Assembly (NCBI GenBank): GCA_028710155.1
Contig: JAQUSR010000003.1
Location: 1 to 39,527 of the forward strand
Length of the DNA: 39,527 bases
From: Bacteroidales bacterium
Lineage (GTDB): Bacteria; Bacteroidota; Bacteroidia; Bacteroidales; WRLA01
Direction: 5' to 3'
Positions 19,791 to 28,785 of this stretch are shown piece by piece. The stretch's first letter is position 1, and every line of letters begins with the position of its first letter. A program made the translations under genes and the position numbers. The notes below the pieces were generated by a model. It saw only the letters and a list, made by a program, of their open reading frames with translations, searched no databases and was not told where the DNA came from.

Positions 19791-20831
19791 CTAACTATTT
19801 TTCTTGACATTTAATTTTATACCTACACTGAGTCGAAGATTTCCGGCATAATTCCAATTAAAACCGTTGGGCAATTCTTTATAAATTCCCAAAAAATATC
19901 CTGAAAGGCACACAAAATAACGATCAGTATTATATCCGAATGCTGTTCTACCAATAACTTCAAATGCAGGAGTTTGTTTATTCCATTCTTTATCGCCAAA
20001 TGCAAAAATGGAATTTCCTAAACCAATGCCGGGCGTGCAAGTTAAATTGAGAAACCACTTTTTATGAAACGCAAACGTATAACCGTAGCAAACTACAAAA
20101 AATGCGTTCAAAGACGAAACTTTGTTATATTTTACAAAAACAGTATCGTTTTCGGGTAACGAAATATTCGGAAAGAGATTGTCGTCGGTTTGAAATCTGT
20201 AATAATACAACGATGCACCCATCATCAACGACCCTGCCGACTTTTTTTGGATGGCATTATTAATGAAAGGGGCTTTGTAAGAAAATTTTGTGTGATTAAA
20301 AACGTAAATTCCATTAATGGAAAGTGCATCAAATAGAATTTTTGGGTTATCATCAAGATCAAAGTCAATACCTAATGACGTTTTACGAAGATAATAACCT
20401 TGTAAATGGTGTAAACTACCCTCTAAAATCCAATTTTTCACCAAAAGTTGTAATTGCAAATCGATTTTAAAATTATCTTTAACTTTTTGCGATTTTGGAT
20501 TGAGAAAAGGAAAAGCATAACCCAAATTTAAACCAATCCATTTATAATTAAAACCCAATCCGAAAATATTCTCAGGAACATCGGAATAATTTACAAAATA
20601 TTTATTTTCAGGAACATATAAATCAAAACCGGTAAATTTCAGTTTTTCATAACCCCGTAAAAGTAATTTGTGCTGTTCAAGTGTAAAATAACTGGTATCG
20701 TGTTGAATCGGTCGGTCTGCAAAAAGTCGTTTAAAAAACGGAGCTTTTTTTGGAGCAACTTCCTCATCTTGAGCCACTGCAACACAACAACAAGCTACTA
20801 TCAAAAAGAGAAATACAAACTTCTTCACCAT
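19791..20831 (-). CDS. DUF4421 family (putative outer-membrane/secreted) protein
   Basis: 346 aa; signal peptide and beta-rich repeats (FGLGFNYKWIGLNLGYAFPF, KTSLGIDFDLDDNPK) resembling DUF4421 proteins of Bacteroidetes. Confidence 0.65.
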   Translation of the reverse strand: MVKKFVFLFLIVACCCVAVAQDEEVAPKKAPFFKRLFADRPIQHDTSYFTLEQHKLLLRGYEKLKFTGFDLYVPENKYFVNYSDVPENIFGLGFNYKWIGLNLGYAFPFLNPKSQKVKDNFKIDLQLQLLVKNWILEGSLHHLQGYYLRKTSLGIDFDLDDNPKILFDALSINGIYVFNHTKFSYKAPFINNAIQKKSAGSLMMGASLYYYRFQTDDNLFPNISLPENDTVFVKYNKVSSLNAFFVVCYGYTFAFHKKWFLNLTCTPGIGLGNSIFAFGDKEWNKQTPAFEVIGRTAFGYNTDRYFVCLSGYFLGIYKELPNGFNWNYAGNLRLSVGIKLNVKKNS

Positions 20832-20955
20832 ATTTTATTAACAATTTTTGTATAACACAAAATTGTTCTTTGTTATTGTATCTTATTGAAAAAAAGCAAA
20901 ATTTCAAAAAAAAGCGATTTGCAAAAAAAATTTTTTGAAACATTATGATATATAC

Positions 20956-20964
20956 TATATTTGC
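20956..20964 (+). promoter_or_regulatory. Bacteroidetes -7 element (TATATTTGC) for the epimerase gene
   Basis: TATATTTGC 65 nt upstream of ATG 21029. Confidence 0.55.
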
Positions 20965-21028
20965 ACTCATCAAAAAATAGAATACAACTATTTAATATAC
21001 ACAGAATTAAGTTTTCAAAAAATATAAA

Positions 21029-21988
21029 ATGAAGAAAATTTTGGTTGTTGGAGCAGGTGGACAAATTGGTTCAGAACTGACTCCTACCTTACGTAAGGTT
21101 TATGGTAACAGCAATGTTGTTGCCAGCGATTGCCGTGTTTTAAAAGGAGAACTTGTAGAAAACGGTCCTTTTGAAGTGGTTGATTCCACTAATATTCAAA
21201 GTCTTGCAGCTGTTGTAAAAAAACACAACATTGATGCAATTTATAATTTGGCTGCAATTTTATCGGCAAAAGCCGAACTTAACCCGATGTTAGGTTGGAC
21301 GGTAGGCATGGGTAGTTTGCTCAACTGCTTGGAAGTGTCTCGTGAAAACCATTGTGCTTTATTTACACCAAGCTCAATCGGAGCATTCGGTCCTGAAACC
21401 CCTCATGATGATACTCCTCAAGATACGATTCAACGTCCGAAAACCATCTACGGATGTACCAAAGTTTCCGGTGAACTTTTGAGCGATTATTATTTCAAAC
21501 GTTTTGGTGTTGATACACGCTCGGTTCGCTTTCCGGGAATCATCTCCAACGTAACGTTGCCGGGCGGTGGCACTACTGATTATGCCGTAGAAATCTATTA
21601 TGCTGCCATAAAAGACAAAAAATTCACTTGCCCGATTCCTAAAGGAACCTTTATGGATATGATGTATATGCCTGATGCACTTCGCGCCGCCATCGACATT
21701 ATGGAAGCCGATCCTTCAAAATTAATCCATCGCAACTCGTTCAACATCGCAGCTATGAGTTTCGATCCCGAAATTCTTTATGCCGAAATCAAAAAACATA
21801 TTCCTGATTTTGTCATGACGTATGATGTTGATCCTTTGAAAAAAGGCATTGCCGATTCATGGCCCAACAAAATGGACGATAGTTGCGCCCGCGCAGAATG
21901 GGGCTGGAAACCGCAATATGACCTCAACAGCATGACTGTGGATATGCTGAATGTGTTGAAAATAAAACACGAACAAGGTGTTTTTTAA
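21029..21988 (+). CDS. NAD-dependent epimerase/dehydratase (L-threonine 3-dehydrogenase-like SDR)
   Basis: 319 aa; ILVVGAGGQIGSELTPTLRKVYG, SIGAFGPETP, YGCTKVSGELLSDYY. Confidence 0.85.
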   Translation: MKKILVVGAGGQIGSELTPTLRKVYGNSNVVASDCRVLKGELVENGPFEVVDSTNIQSLAAVVKKHNIDAIYNLAAILSAKAELNPMLGWTVGMGSLLNCLEVSRENHCALFTPSSIGAFGPETPHDDTPQDTIQRPKTIYGCTKVSGELLSDYYFKRFGVDTRSVRFPGIISNVTLPGGGTTDYAVEIYYAAIKDKKFTCPIPKGTFMDMMYMPDALRAAIDIMEADPSKLIHRNSFNIAAMSFDPEILYAEIKKHIPDFVMTYDVDPLKKGIADSWPNKMDDSCARAEWGWKPQYDLNSMTVDMLNVLKIKHEQGVF

Positions 21989-22031
21989 TTTTTAAGAATA
22001 AACAGTACTTCGCATTTCATGTTCTTTTGAC

Positions 22032-22060
22032 AAAAAAAATCGGTAAAACCGATTTTTTTT
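22032..22060. terminator. Bidirectional terminator after the epimerase gene
   Basis: AAAAAAAATCGGT-AAA-ACCGATTTTTTTT. Confidence 0.85.
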
Positions 22061-22090
22061 GTGGCAATATAAATGTGAATTTATCGATAA

Positions 22091-22128
22091 TTCAAAAAAA
22101 AAGAGGGCAACGCCCTCTTTTTTTTGAA
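22091..22128. terminator. Bidirectional terminator downstream of secDF
   Basis: TTCAAAAAAAAAGAGGGC-AAC-GCCCTCTTTTTTTTGAA. Confidence 0.88.
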
Positions 22129-22140
22129 TATCATTGAAGA

Positions 22141-25100
22141 TTATTTTTTCAAAGCAGCTTTTGCAGCTTTTCTTTTTTCACTTCTGAGAATTAAATCGTG
22201 GGCAATCGGGCTGGCTACCATTAACGAACAGAGAGTTCCAACAACGATACCTAAAATTAAAGCGAAAGCAAAACCGCGAATCACTTCACCACCGAAGAAG
22301 AAAATCATCAATAAAACAACCAAAGTGGTTCCGGAAGTGTTGATAGTACGGCTTAAAGTACTGTTCAAAGCTTGATTGACGTTTGTGGTGATGTCGCGTT
22401 TCGGATATAATCCGATAAACTCACGAATACGGTCAAAGATAACCACTGTATCGTTGACGGCATAACCGATGATCGTCAAAATGGCGGCAATAAATGTTTG
22501 GTCAATTTCTAAACTGAAAGGCATAATTCTGTAGAACAATGAGTAGGTGCCTAAAATCAACAACGAGTTGAAAGCCAAACCTGTAACAGCACCTAAACCG
22601 AATTGCCATTTATTGAAACGAACAGCGATATAGGCAAAGATGATTAACAATGCAAAGGCAATGGCAAACACTGCATTACGTTTGATGTCGTAAGCGATGG
22701 TTGGTCCCACTTTTTGCGAAGACAAAACGCCGATATGTTTTTCTGTATCTGAATCAGAAGTTGAGAAATCGGTTTGATCGATATTTTGATCAACATAGAA
22801 AGGTTTCAATGCCTCGAAGAGTTTTCCTTCAATTTCGGCATCAATTTCTTTCGATTCTTCTTCAATTTTATAATCGGTTGTAATTTTTACTTGTGAGGAA
22901 GGTCCGAAAGTTTTTACTTCAGGAGTTTTGTCGAAGGCCGTTCCTAAAGCACCACGCACTTGTTCAACAGAAATCGGTTGATCAAAACGAACTACATAAG
23001 AACGACCACCTTTGAAATCAATACCATAATTCAAACCTAAAGTAGCCAAAGATGCAATGCTGATAACACAAACGGCAATCATAATTCCATAATAAACTTT
23101 GCGGCCGGCCATAAAGTTGAAATGAATTTTGGTAAACCATGTACGGGTGATGCTATTGTCGAAAGAGATATTTTTGTTTTTATCTAAACGGGCTTCAAAC
23201 ATCAAACGAGTGATGAAAATGGCGGTGAATAAAGAAGCAAGTACACCTATAATTAACGTGGTAGCAAAACCTTGGATAGGACCGGAACCGAAAACGAACA
23301 ATACGATAGCAGTTAATAAGGTGGTAACATTACCATCAATAATTGCAGAGTAGGCGTTTTTATAACCATCATGAACAGAGAGTCGAAGTGCTTTTCCGGC
23401 TTTAAGTTCCTCTTTAATACGTTCATAAATAATAACGTTGGCATCAACAGCCATACCCATTGTCAAAACGATACCTGCAATACCCGGTAAGGTTAATACA
23501 GCTCCGAATGAAGCAAGAACACCGAATAAGAAGAATAAGTTCACCACCAAAGCCACATCGGCAACTAAACCGGCGCGGTTGTAATATAGGAACATATAAA
23601 CTAAAACCATGATAAATGCCAACACGATAGACATCATACCGGAGTTGATAGCGTCTTCACCCAAAGAAGGTCCAACGATTTCTTCTTGAACGATGCGAGC
23701 GGGAGCGGGCATTTTACCTGATTTCAAAATGTTGGCTAAATCTTGTGCTTCTTCAATAGTCATATTGCCACCGGAGATGGATGAGCGACCGCCACTAATT
23801 TCTTGATTAACGTTAGGATAAGAATAAACGAATCCGTCCAATACGATAGCAATTTGTTTGCCGATGTTTTCGCCGGTCATTTGTTTCCAAACGCGGGCAC
23901 CTTCAGGATTCATGCTCATAGAAACTTCTACACCGCCGTTCATAGCGTTCATATCTTGACGTGCATCGGAGATAGCTTCACCACCTAAACGCGGTTTTCC
24001 ATCACGGGTAGTGGCTTTGATAGCAACCAAATGTAACACATCAGGTTGTGCTTTTTCTGGTTTCACTGTCCATAACAATTTCAAATTGCGTGGGAACAAA
24101 TGAGCTACTTGACGCAACATAACGCCCACCTTAGCAGTATCTCTGATCAAGCAAGAACCTACCATTGCAGTTTCGGCTGCTACATATTGACCGCTTTCGT
24201 TTTGATAAATGGGCGGGGTTAAGCGAGCAAACAACGGATTTTCTTTGGCATATTCTTCAAATGATTGTTGAGCTTGTTCTTCTGTTGCCATAGTATCCAC
24301 AATTTTTTCCAAATCGGTGGATGCGGTATCTTCAGCAACAATACTGTCGGTAGCAGCTGTTTCTTCAACTGCTTCTTTGTCTTCTACTGCAACAACAGCG
24401 TTGGTATCAACGGTTTCAATTGCCGTTGTATCGATATTTTTTTCGAGGTCGCGAAGTAATGCGTTGGCAGCTTCGAATGATTGTGAAAGTTCTTGGAAGT
24501 TATATGTTTCCCAAAATTCCAATTTAGCAGAACCTTGCAACAATTTACGAACACGTTCCGGATTGGTTACACCCGGTAACTCAATCAAAATACGACCGGC
24601 GGTTTGCAATTTTTGGATGTTCGGTTGTGCAACACCAAAACGGTCGATACGAGTACGTAAAATATTAAATGCGTGGTCAATAGCGCCATCAGTTTCAGTA
24701 CGAATGACTGCGATAACCTCATCGTTGGTAGTATTGAAATTGATTCTGTCTTTTAATTCGTAGGTGTTGAAAATGCTGGCAAGGCTGGCATTAGGATCCA
24801 ACTCTTGGAAAGATTCTTGGAAAAGCGTAACATAATCAGCATTGCTGCTTTTTTGTTTTTGTTTTGCCATAATCAACGCTTTGTTGAAGGTGGTATCCGG
24901 ATTATTTCCCGATAAAGCTCTTACAATATCCACAACATCCACTTCCATGGTAACGTTCATACCGCCTTTAAGGTCAAGACCCAAGTTGAGTTCGCGTTCT
25001 TTCACCTCTTTGTAGGTGTATTTACGAATTCCAAGGTTGTAAACAGTTTCATTTTGAATGGAATCAAGATAAAATTGTTCTCTTGTTTTTGCCAGTGAAT

Positions 25101-25290
25101 CTTTGTAAAATTGCTCCAACGTGGCATTTCCGTTGGCTAATTCTTGAGCCAAAGAAATTGCTGTTTCATTGGTTGCGTAAGCTTTGGCTCGTTTTTCTGT
25201 TCGTGAGCTGAAAAAGCTGAATGAAAGTTGGAATAAACATACCACCGCTAATGTGATGGCAAAGAATTTAATAACGCCTTTGTTTTGCAT
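22141..25290 (-). CDS. secDF: Protein translocase SecDF fusion
   Basis: 1049 aa; SecD motifs LGLDLKGGMNVTMEVD, LRTRIDRFGVAQPNIQ, AVDANVIIYERIKEEL and SecF motifs YGIDFKGGRSYVVRF, AVNDTVVIFDRIRE. Confidence 0.96.
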   Translation of the reverse strand: MQNKGVIKFFAITLAVVCLFQLSFSFFSSRTEKRAKAYATNETAISLAQELANGNATLEQFYKDSLAKTREQFYLDSIQNETVYNLGIRKYTYKEVKERELNLGLDLKGGMNVTMEVDVVDIVRALSGNNPDTTFNKALIMAKQKQKSSNADYVTLFQESFQELDPNASLASIFNTYELKDRINFNTTNDEVIAVIRTETDGAIDHAFNILRTRIDRFGVAQPNIQKLQTAGRILIELPGVTNPERVRKLLQGSAKLEFWETYNFQELSQSFEAANALLRDLEKNIDTTAIETVDTNAVVAVEDKEAVEETAATDSIVAEDTASTDLEKIVDTMATEEQAQQSFEEYAKENPLFARLTPPIYQNESGQYVAAETAMVGSCLIRDTAKVGVMLRQVAHLFPRNLKLLWTVKPEKAQPDVLHLVAIKATTRDGKPRLGGEAISDARQDMNAMNGGVEVSMSMNPEGARVWKQMTGENIGKQIAIVLDGFVYSYPNVNQEISGGRSSISGGNMTIEEAQDLANILKSGKMPAPARIVQEEIVGPSLGEDAINSGMMSIVLAFIMVLVYMFLYYNRAGLVADVALVVNLFFLFGVLASFGAVLTLPGIAGIVLTMGMAVDANVIIYERIKEELKAGKALRLSVHDGYKNAYSAIIDGNVTTLLTAIVLFVFGSGPIQGFATTLIIGVLASLFTAIFITRLMFEARLDKNKNISFDNSITRTWFTKIHFNFMAGRKVYYGIMIAVCVISIASLATLGLNYGIDFKGGRSYVVRFDQPISVEQVRGALGTAFDKTPEVKTFGPSSQVKITTDYKIEEESKEIDAEIEGKLFEALKPFYVDQNIDQTDFSTSDSDTEKHIGVLSSQKVGPTIAYDIKRNAVFAIAFALLIIFAYIAVRFNKWQFGLGAVTGLAFNSLLILGTYSLFYRIMPFSLEIDQTFIAAILTIIGYAVNDTVVIFDRIREFIGLYPKRDITTNVNQALNSTLSRTINTSGTTLVVLLMIFFFGGEVIRGFAFALILGIVVGTLCSLMVASPIAHDLILRSEKRKAAKAALKK

Positions 25291-25332
25291 ATTACTTATA
25301 AATTATATTATTTTCCTAATTTTTTCAGGGGT

Positions 25333-25341
25333 GCAAAGTTA
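25333..25341 (-). promoter_or_regulatory. Bacteroidetes -7 element (TAACTTTGC) for secDF
   Basis: Minus-strand TAACTTTGC about 43 nt upstream of secDF. Confidence 0.6.
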
Positions 25342-26061
25342 GAGCTATTTTTTAAAAATAAAAACAGATTTTGTAAGATTTTTTATTGTTGTATATATTA
25401 GAAAATCAATGAAATAAATGTTTTGTACGCTAAAAAACCGTTTTATGCTTTTGCTAAATCACCTTGAATTTAATTCTTTTTTGAATAAAATTTGCCAAGT
25501 TTTTATATCTTATAAAGTGTTAAAAAAAGCAAAATATTCGTTAAAAATTTTTTGTTTTTTTCTTTTTTTTAATGAAAATTTTATTTTTTAGTATCCTATT
25601 ATGCTATTATACAATACTATAAACGTTAGTAATACAAAACGATCATTTAATTTTTTGAGCAGTATGGCATTGATGAAAATTGGCGTATAAGTGTGTTATT
25701 TTGTTGTAGGTTGATGCAGTCGAAAAAATATTAATTGCGCTAACAACGATTTATCGATAAAAAGTTGATGATATTTTAAAAAAATGTCATTGATGGAAAT
25801 GGATATGAAGGCTGTTAATGAAAGGTATTAAAAAATTTGATAACGCTGATAAAGGTGAAATCATTTTTAAAGCTTCTTCACATTTGTTTGTTTTCGGCAT
25901 AAATTTTGTGAAACGGCAACGAATTAAGGATACAACAAACCGTAAAAAATGACGTTATAAGCACAAAAAAGTGCTGCAAAAAACATTAAAATATGATGAA
26001 AAACATTGATTAATGAAAAGATATTTAATGTTTTATGTGTAATTAATAAAAAAGAAATGCT

Positions 26062-27558
26062 ATGAAAAAATCAGTATGGATGATTTTATTGGTTATCGCC
26101 GGTACTTTGGCGATGTATGGTGTTCTTTCGTGGAGAATGAATCAGAAAATAGAAGCAGCAGTCAATCAGCAGGTGAGTTCGCAATGGGTTTCAGGTCGTC
26201 AAAGTATGTCGGCGATGCCTGTTTCCATGCCCAATGCAATACCGGCAGGGAATATGGATTTTACGTATGCCGCTGAGCATACTGTAAATGCAGTGGTTCA
26301 CATTAGTACCGCTTTTACGCAAAAAAGTCGGTCTTATGATGACTTTTTTGGTGAATTTTTAGATCATTTGTATGGCATCCAACGAAGTCCCAAACAGAAT
26401 GAACGACAAGTATTAGGATTTGGTTCCGGTGTTATTCTATCGGAAGACGGCTATATTGTAACGAACAATCATGTTGTAGAAGGTGCTGAGTTTATTGATG
26501 TGATTCTCAACGATAAACGTACTTATGAAGCCGCAATTATTGGTCGAGATCCTACTACCGATTTGGCATTAATAAAAATTGAAGCACAAGATTTACCGTT
26601 TATCGAATATGGCAATTCTGATGCTGTTCGAGTGGGAGAATGGGTATTGGCGGTAGGCAATCCGTTCAATTTGACGTCAACTGTAACAGCCGGTATTGTT
26701 AGTGCCAAGGCACGTAATATTCAAATTTTGAGCGATCAAGGCAGTGGTACTATTGAATCGTTTATTCAAACAGATGCGGCTGTCAATCGTGGAAATTCGG
26801 GAGGTGCGTTGGTTGATGTTAACGGAAAACTTATTGGTATTAATGCTGCCATTGCATCAGGGTCGGGATATTACACCGGATATTCGTTTGCGATACCTAT
26901 TAATATAGTAAAGAAAGTGGTCAGTGATTTAATGATGTATGGTGAGTTGCAACGGGCATACATTGGTATATCGATGCGAGAAGTAGATGCAGCGTTGGCG
27001 AAAGAGAAAAATTTGAGTAGTGTTGAAGGTATTTATGTCGCAGAAGTGATCGAAGAGGGTGCAGCTGCAGCAGCCGGAATCAAAGCAGGAGATGTAATTT
27101 TAAAAGTAGATGAAGAAACGGTGAATAGTTCGGCAAGGTTGTTGGAAATTATTGGACAAAAAACGCCGGGCGATGTCATCAATTTGACTGTCAATCGCAA
27201 TGGCAGCAAAAATGTATATGCCATTACGTTATTGAATATTAATAATAGTACAGAAGTTGTCAAAAAAGATAACATTGTTTTTGTGAATGAATTTGGCATC
27301 GGATTAACAAAAATTTCCGATAAAACATGTCGCGATTTGCATATTGCCGGTGGAGCCAGAATTGAAAAAATTTCACAAGGAATTGTGGCACAAGTCGGTA
27401 TTCAACGCGGATTTATTATTACCGCTATTGATAAACAAAAAGTGCTATCGCCTTCCGATGCAGAGCGTTTGTTAAACCAATCGAAAGGTGGAGTTTTGAT
27501 TGAAGGCGTTTATCCGAATGGCAAAAAAATGTATTACGGAATAGGTTTGAATTATTAA
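26062..27558 (+). CDS. Do/HtrA family serine protease with PDZ domains
   Basis: 498 aa; catalytic motifs TNNHVV, TDLALIKI, GNSGGALVD; PDZ-like segments. Confidence 0.95.
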   Translation: MKKSVWMILLVIAGTLAMYGVLSWRMNQKIEAAVNQQVSSQWVSGRQSMSAMPVSMPNAIPAGNMDFTYAAEHTVNAVVHISTAFTQKSRSYDDFFGEFLDHLYGIQRSPKQNERQVLGFGSGVILSEDGYIVTNNHVVEGAEFIDVILNDKRTYEAAIIGRDPTTDLALIKIEAQDLPFIEYGNSDAVRVGEWVLAVGNPFNLTSTVTAGIVSAKARNIQILSDQGSGTIESFIQTDAAVNRGNSGGALVDVNGKLIGINAAIASGSGYYTGYSFAIPINIVKKVVSDLMMYGELQRAYIGISMREVDAALAKEKNLSSVEGIYVAEVIEEGAAAAAGIKAGDVILKVDEETVNSSARLLEIIGQKTPGDVINLTVNRNGSKNVYAITLLNINNSTEVVKKDNIVFVNEFGIGLTKISDKTCRDLHIAGGARIEKISQGIVAQVGIQRGFIITAIDKQKVLSPSDAERLLNQSKGGVLIEGVYPNGKKMYYGIGLNY

Positions 27559-27684
27559 GGTGTGACAAAAAATGAAAAAATTTTTTTGAATGAAAATAAT
27601 TGAAAATCAATATTATATAAGTTGTTAATAAAAATGTGTATAAAATATCGTTCAAAACATTTGGTAATCCCATTTTTTCTTCGT

Positions 27685-27692
27685 TATCTTTG
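27685..27692 (+). promoter_or_regulatory. Bacteroidetes -7 element (TATCTTTG) for the second sigma gene
   Basis: TATCTTTG with TTTGG at 27660-27664 in the -33 position; 45 nt upstream of ATG 27737. Confidence 0.65.
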
Positions 27693-27736
27693 TCGCATAT
27701 AAAATTTAGAAAAAAATATCATATTATATCCAAAAA

Positions 27737-28603
27737 ATGAGACAGTTAAAAATTACAAGGTCCATTACAAATCGTGGCGAGGCAACCTTCGACAAGTATT
27801 TACAAGACATCAGTCGTGAGCCGTTGATTACGGCAGAGGAAGAGGTGCTGCTAGCGCAACGCATTCGTTGTGGAGATGAAAGAGCATTAGCCAAATTATG
27901 TCAAGCCAACCTTCGTTTTGTGGTTTCTGTAGCTAAACAGTATCAACATCAAGGTCTTGGTTTACAAGATCTAGTCAATGAAGGTAACCTTGGGTTGATT
28001 AAAGCAGCACAACGTTTTGATGAAACACGTGGTTTTAAATTTATCTCTTATGCGGTTTGGTGGATTCGTCAATCCATTTTGCAGGCAATTGCCGAACAAT
28101 CGCGTATGGTACGTTTGCCTTTGAATCAAGTCGGGCTATTGACTCGTATTCGTAAAGCACAAGATTTGTTGGAACAACGTTTGGAACGTCCGGCAACAGT
28201 AGATGAAATTTCTGAAATTTTGCAGGTAGATAAAAACCGTGTTCAATCGGTGATGAAAGCTAATTCGACTACCGTTTCGATGGATGCTCCATTGATTCAG
28301 GACGAAGATACCAAAATGTCAGATGTTTATGTTCAAGAAGATGCTGCGGTTACAGATGATTCTTTAATGCAAGAATCGTTGACCACAGAAATTATGCGGT
28401 CGCTTTCAACGCTATCCAAACAAGAAAAAGAAGTTGTTACGATGTATTTTGGCATTGGTTATCCACACGGTTATACCATTGAAGAAATTGCCAATCGCAA
28501 CAATATCAGTCGTGAACGTGTTCGCCAAATGAAAGAAGGTGCTATACGAAAATTAAAATGCAATTATCGTAATAGATTGTTGAAAAGCTATTTAGGACAA
28601 TAA
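27737..28603 (+). CDS. Second RpoD/SigA-like sigma factor (paralogue of 12761-13624)
   Basis: 288 aa; [55 protein letters not shown]. Confidence 0.93.
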   Translation: MRQLKITRSITNRGEATFDKYLQDISREPLITAEEEVLLAQRIRCGDERALAKLCQANLRFVVSVAKQYQHQGLGLQDLVNEGNLGLIKAAQRFDETRGFKFISYAVWWIRQSILQAIAEQSRMVRLPLNQVGLLTRIRKAQDLLEQRLERPATVDEISEILQVDKNRVQSVMKANSTTVSMDAPLIQDEDTKMSDVYVQEDAAVTDDSLMQESLTTEIMRSLSTLSKQEKEVVTMYFGIGYPHGYTIEEIANRNNISRERVRQMKEGAIRKLKCNYRNRLLKSYLGQ

Positions 28604-28627
28604 TTGAGTGAAAAAGAACCATTTAAT

Positions 28628-28656
28628 AAAACTGCTGCTTGTCGGCAGTTTTTTTT
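28628..28656 (+). terminator. Intrinsic terminator after the second sigma gene
   Basis: AAACTGCTGCTTGTCGGCAGTTTTTTTTA. Confidence 0.8.
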
Positions 28657-28727
28657 ATGACTATAGATTGAATAATCGTCTAATGAAGATTAAAAAAAGA
28701 AAAATGTGTTAGGAAGTGTTTTTTTAA

Positions 28728-28736
28728 TAACTTTGC
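28728..28736 (+). promoter_or_regulatory. Bacteroidetes -7 element (TAACTTTGC) for purA
   Basis: TAACTTTGC 50 nt upstream of ATG 28786. Confidence 0.6.
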
Positions 28737-28785
28737 CAACCATAAAATAAATTATACATTTATTGATAATCAAATAGATAAATAT

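Noticed and set aside
20832-21028. Short overlapping ORFs (61-69 aa) in the DUF4421-epimerase divergent region
   Set aside because: AT-rich intergenic DNA holding promoters; compositions (Phe/Lys/Asn-rich) look like chance frames.
12761-28603. Possibility that the two sigma genes mark a recent segmental duplication
   Set aside because: Only the sigma genes are similar; flanking genes differ and the proteins have diverged in regions 3 and 4, so an old paralogue pair is more likely.
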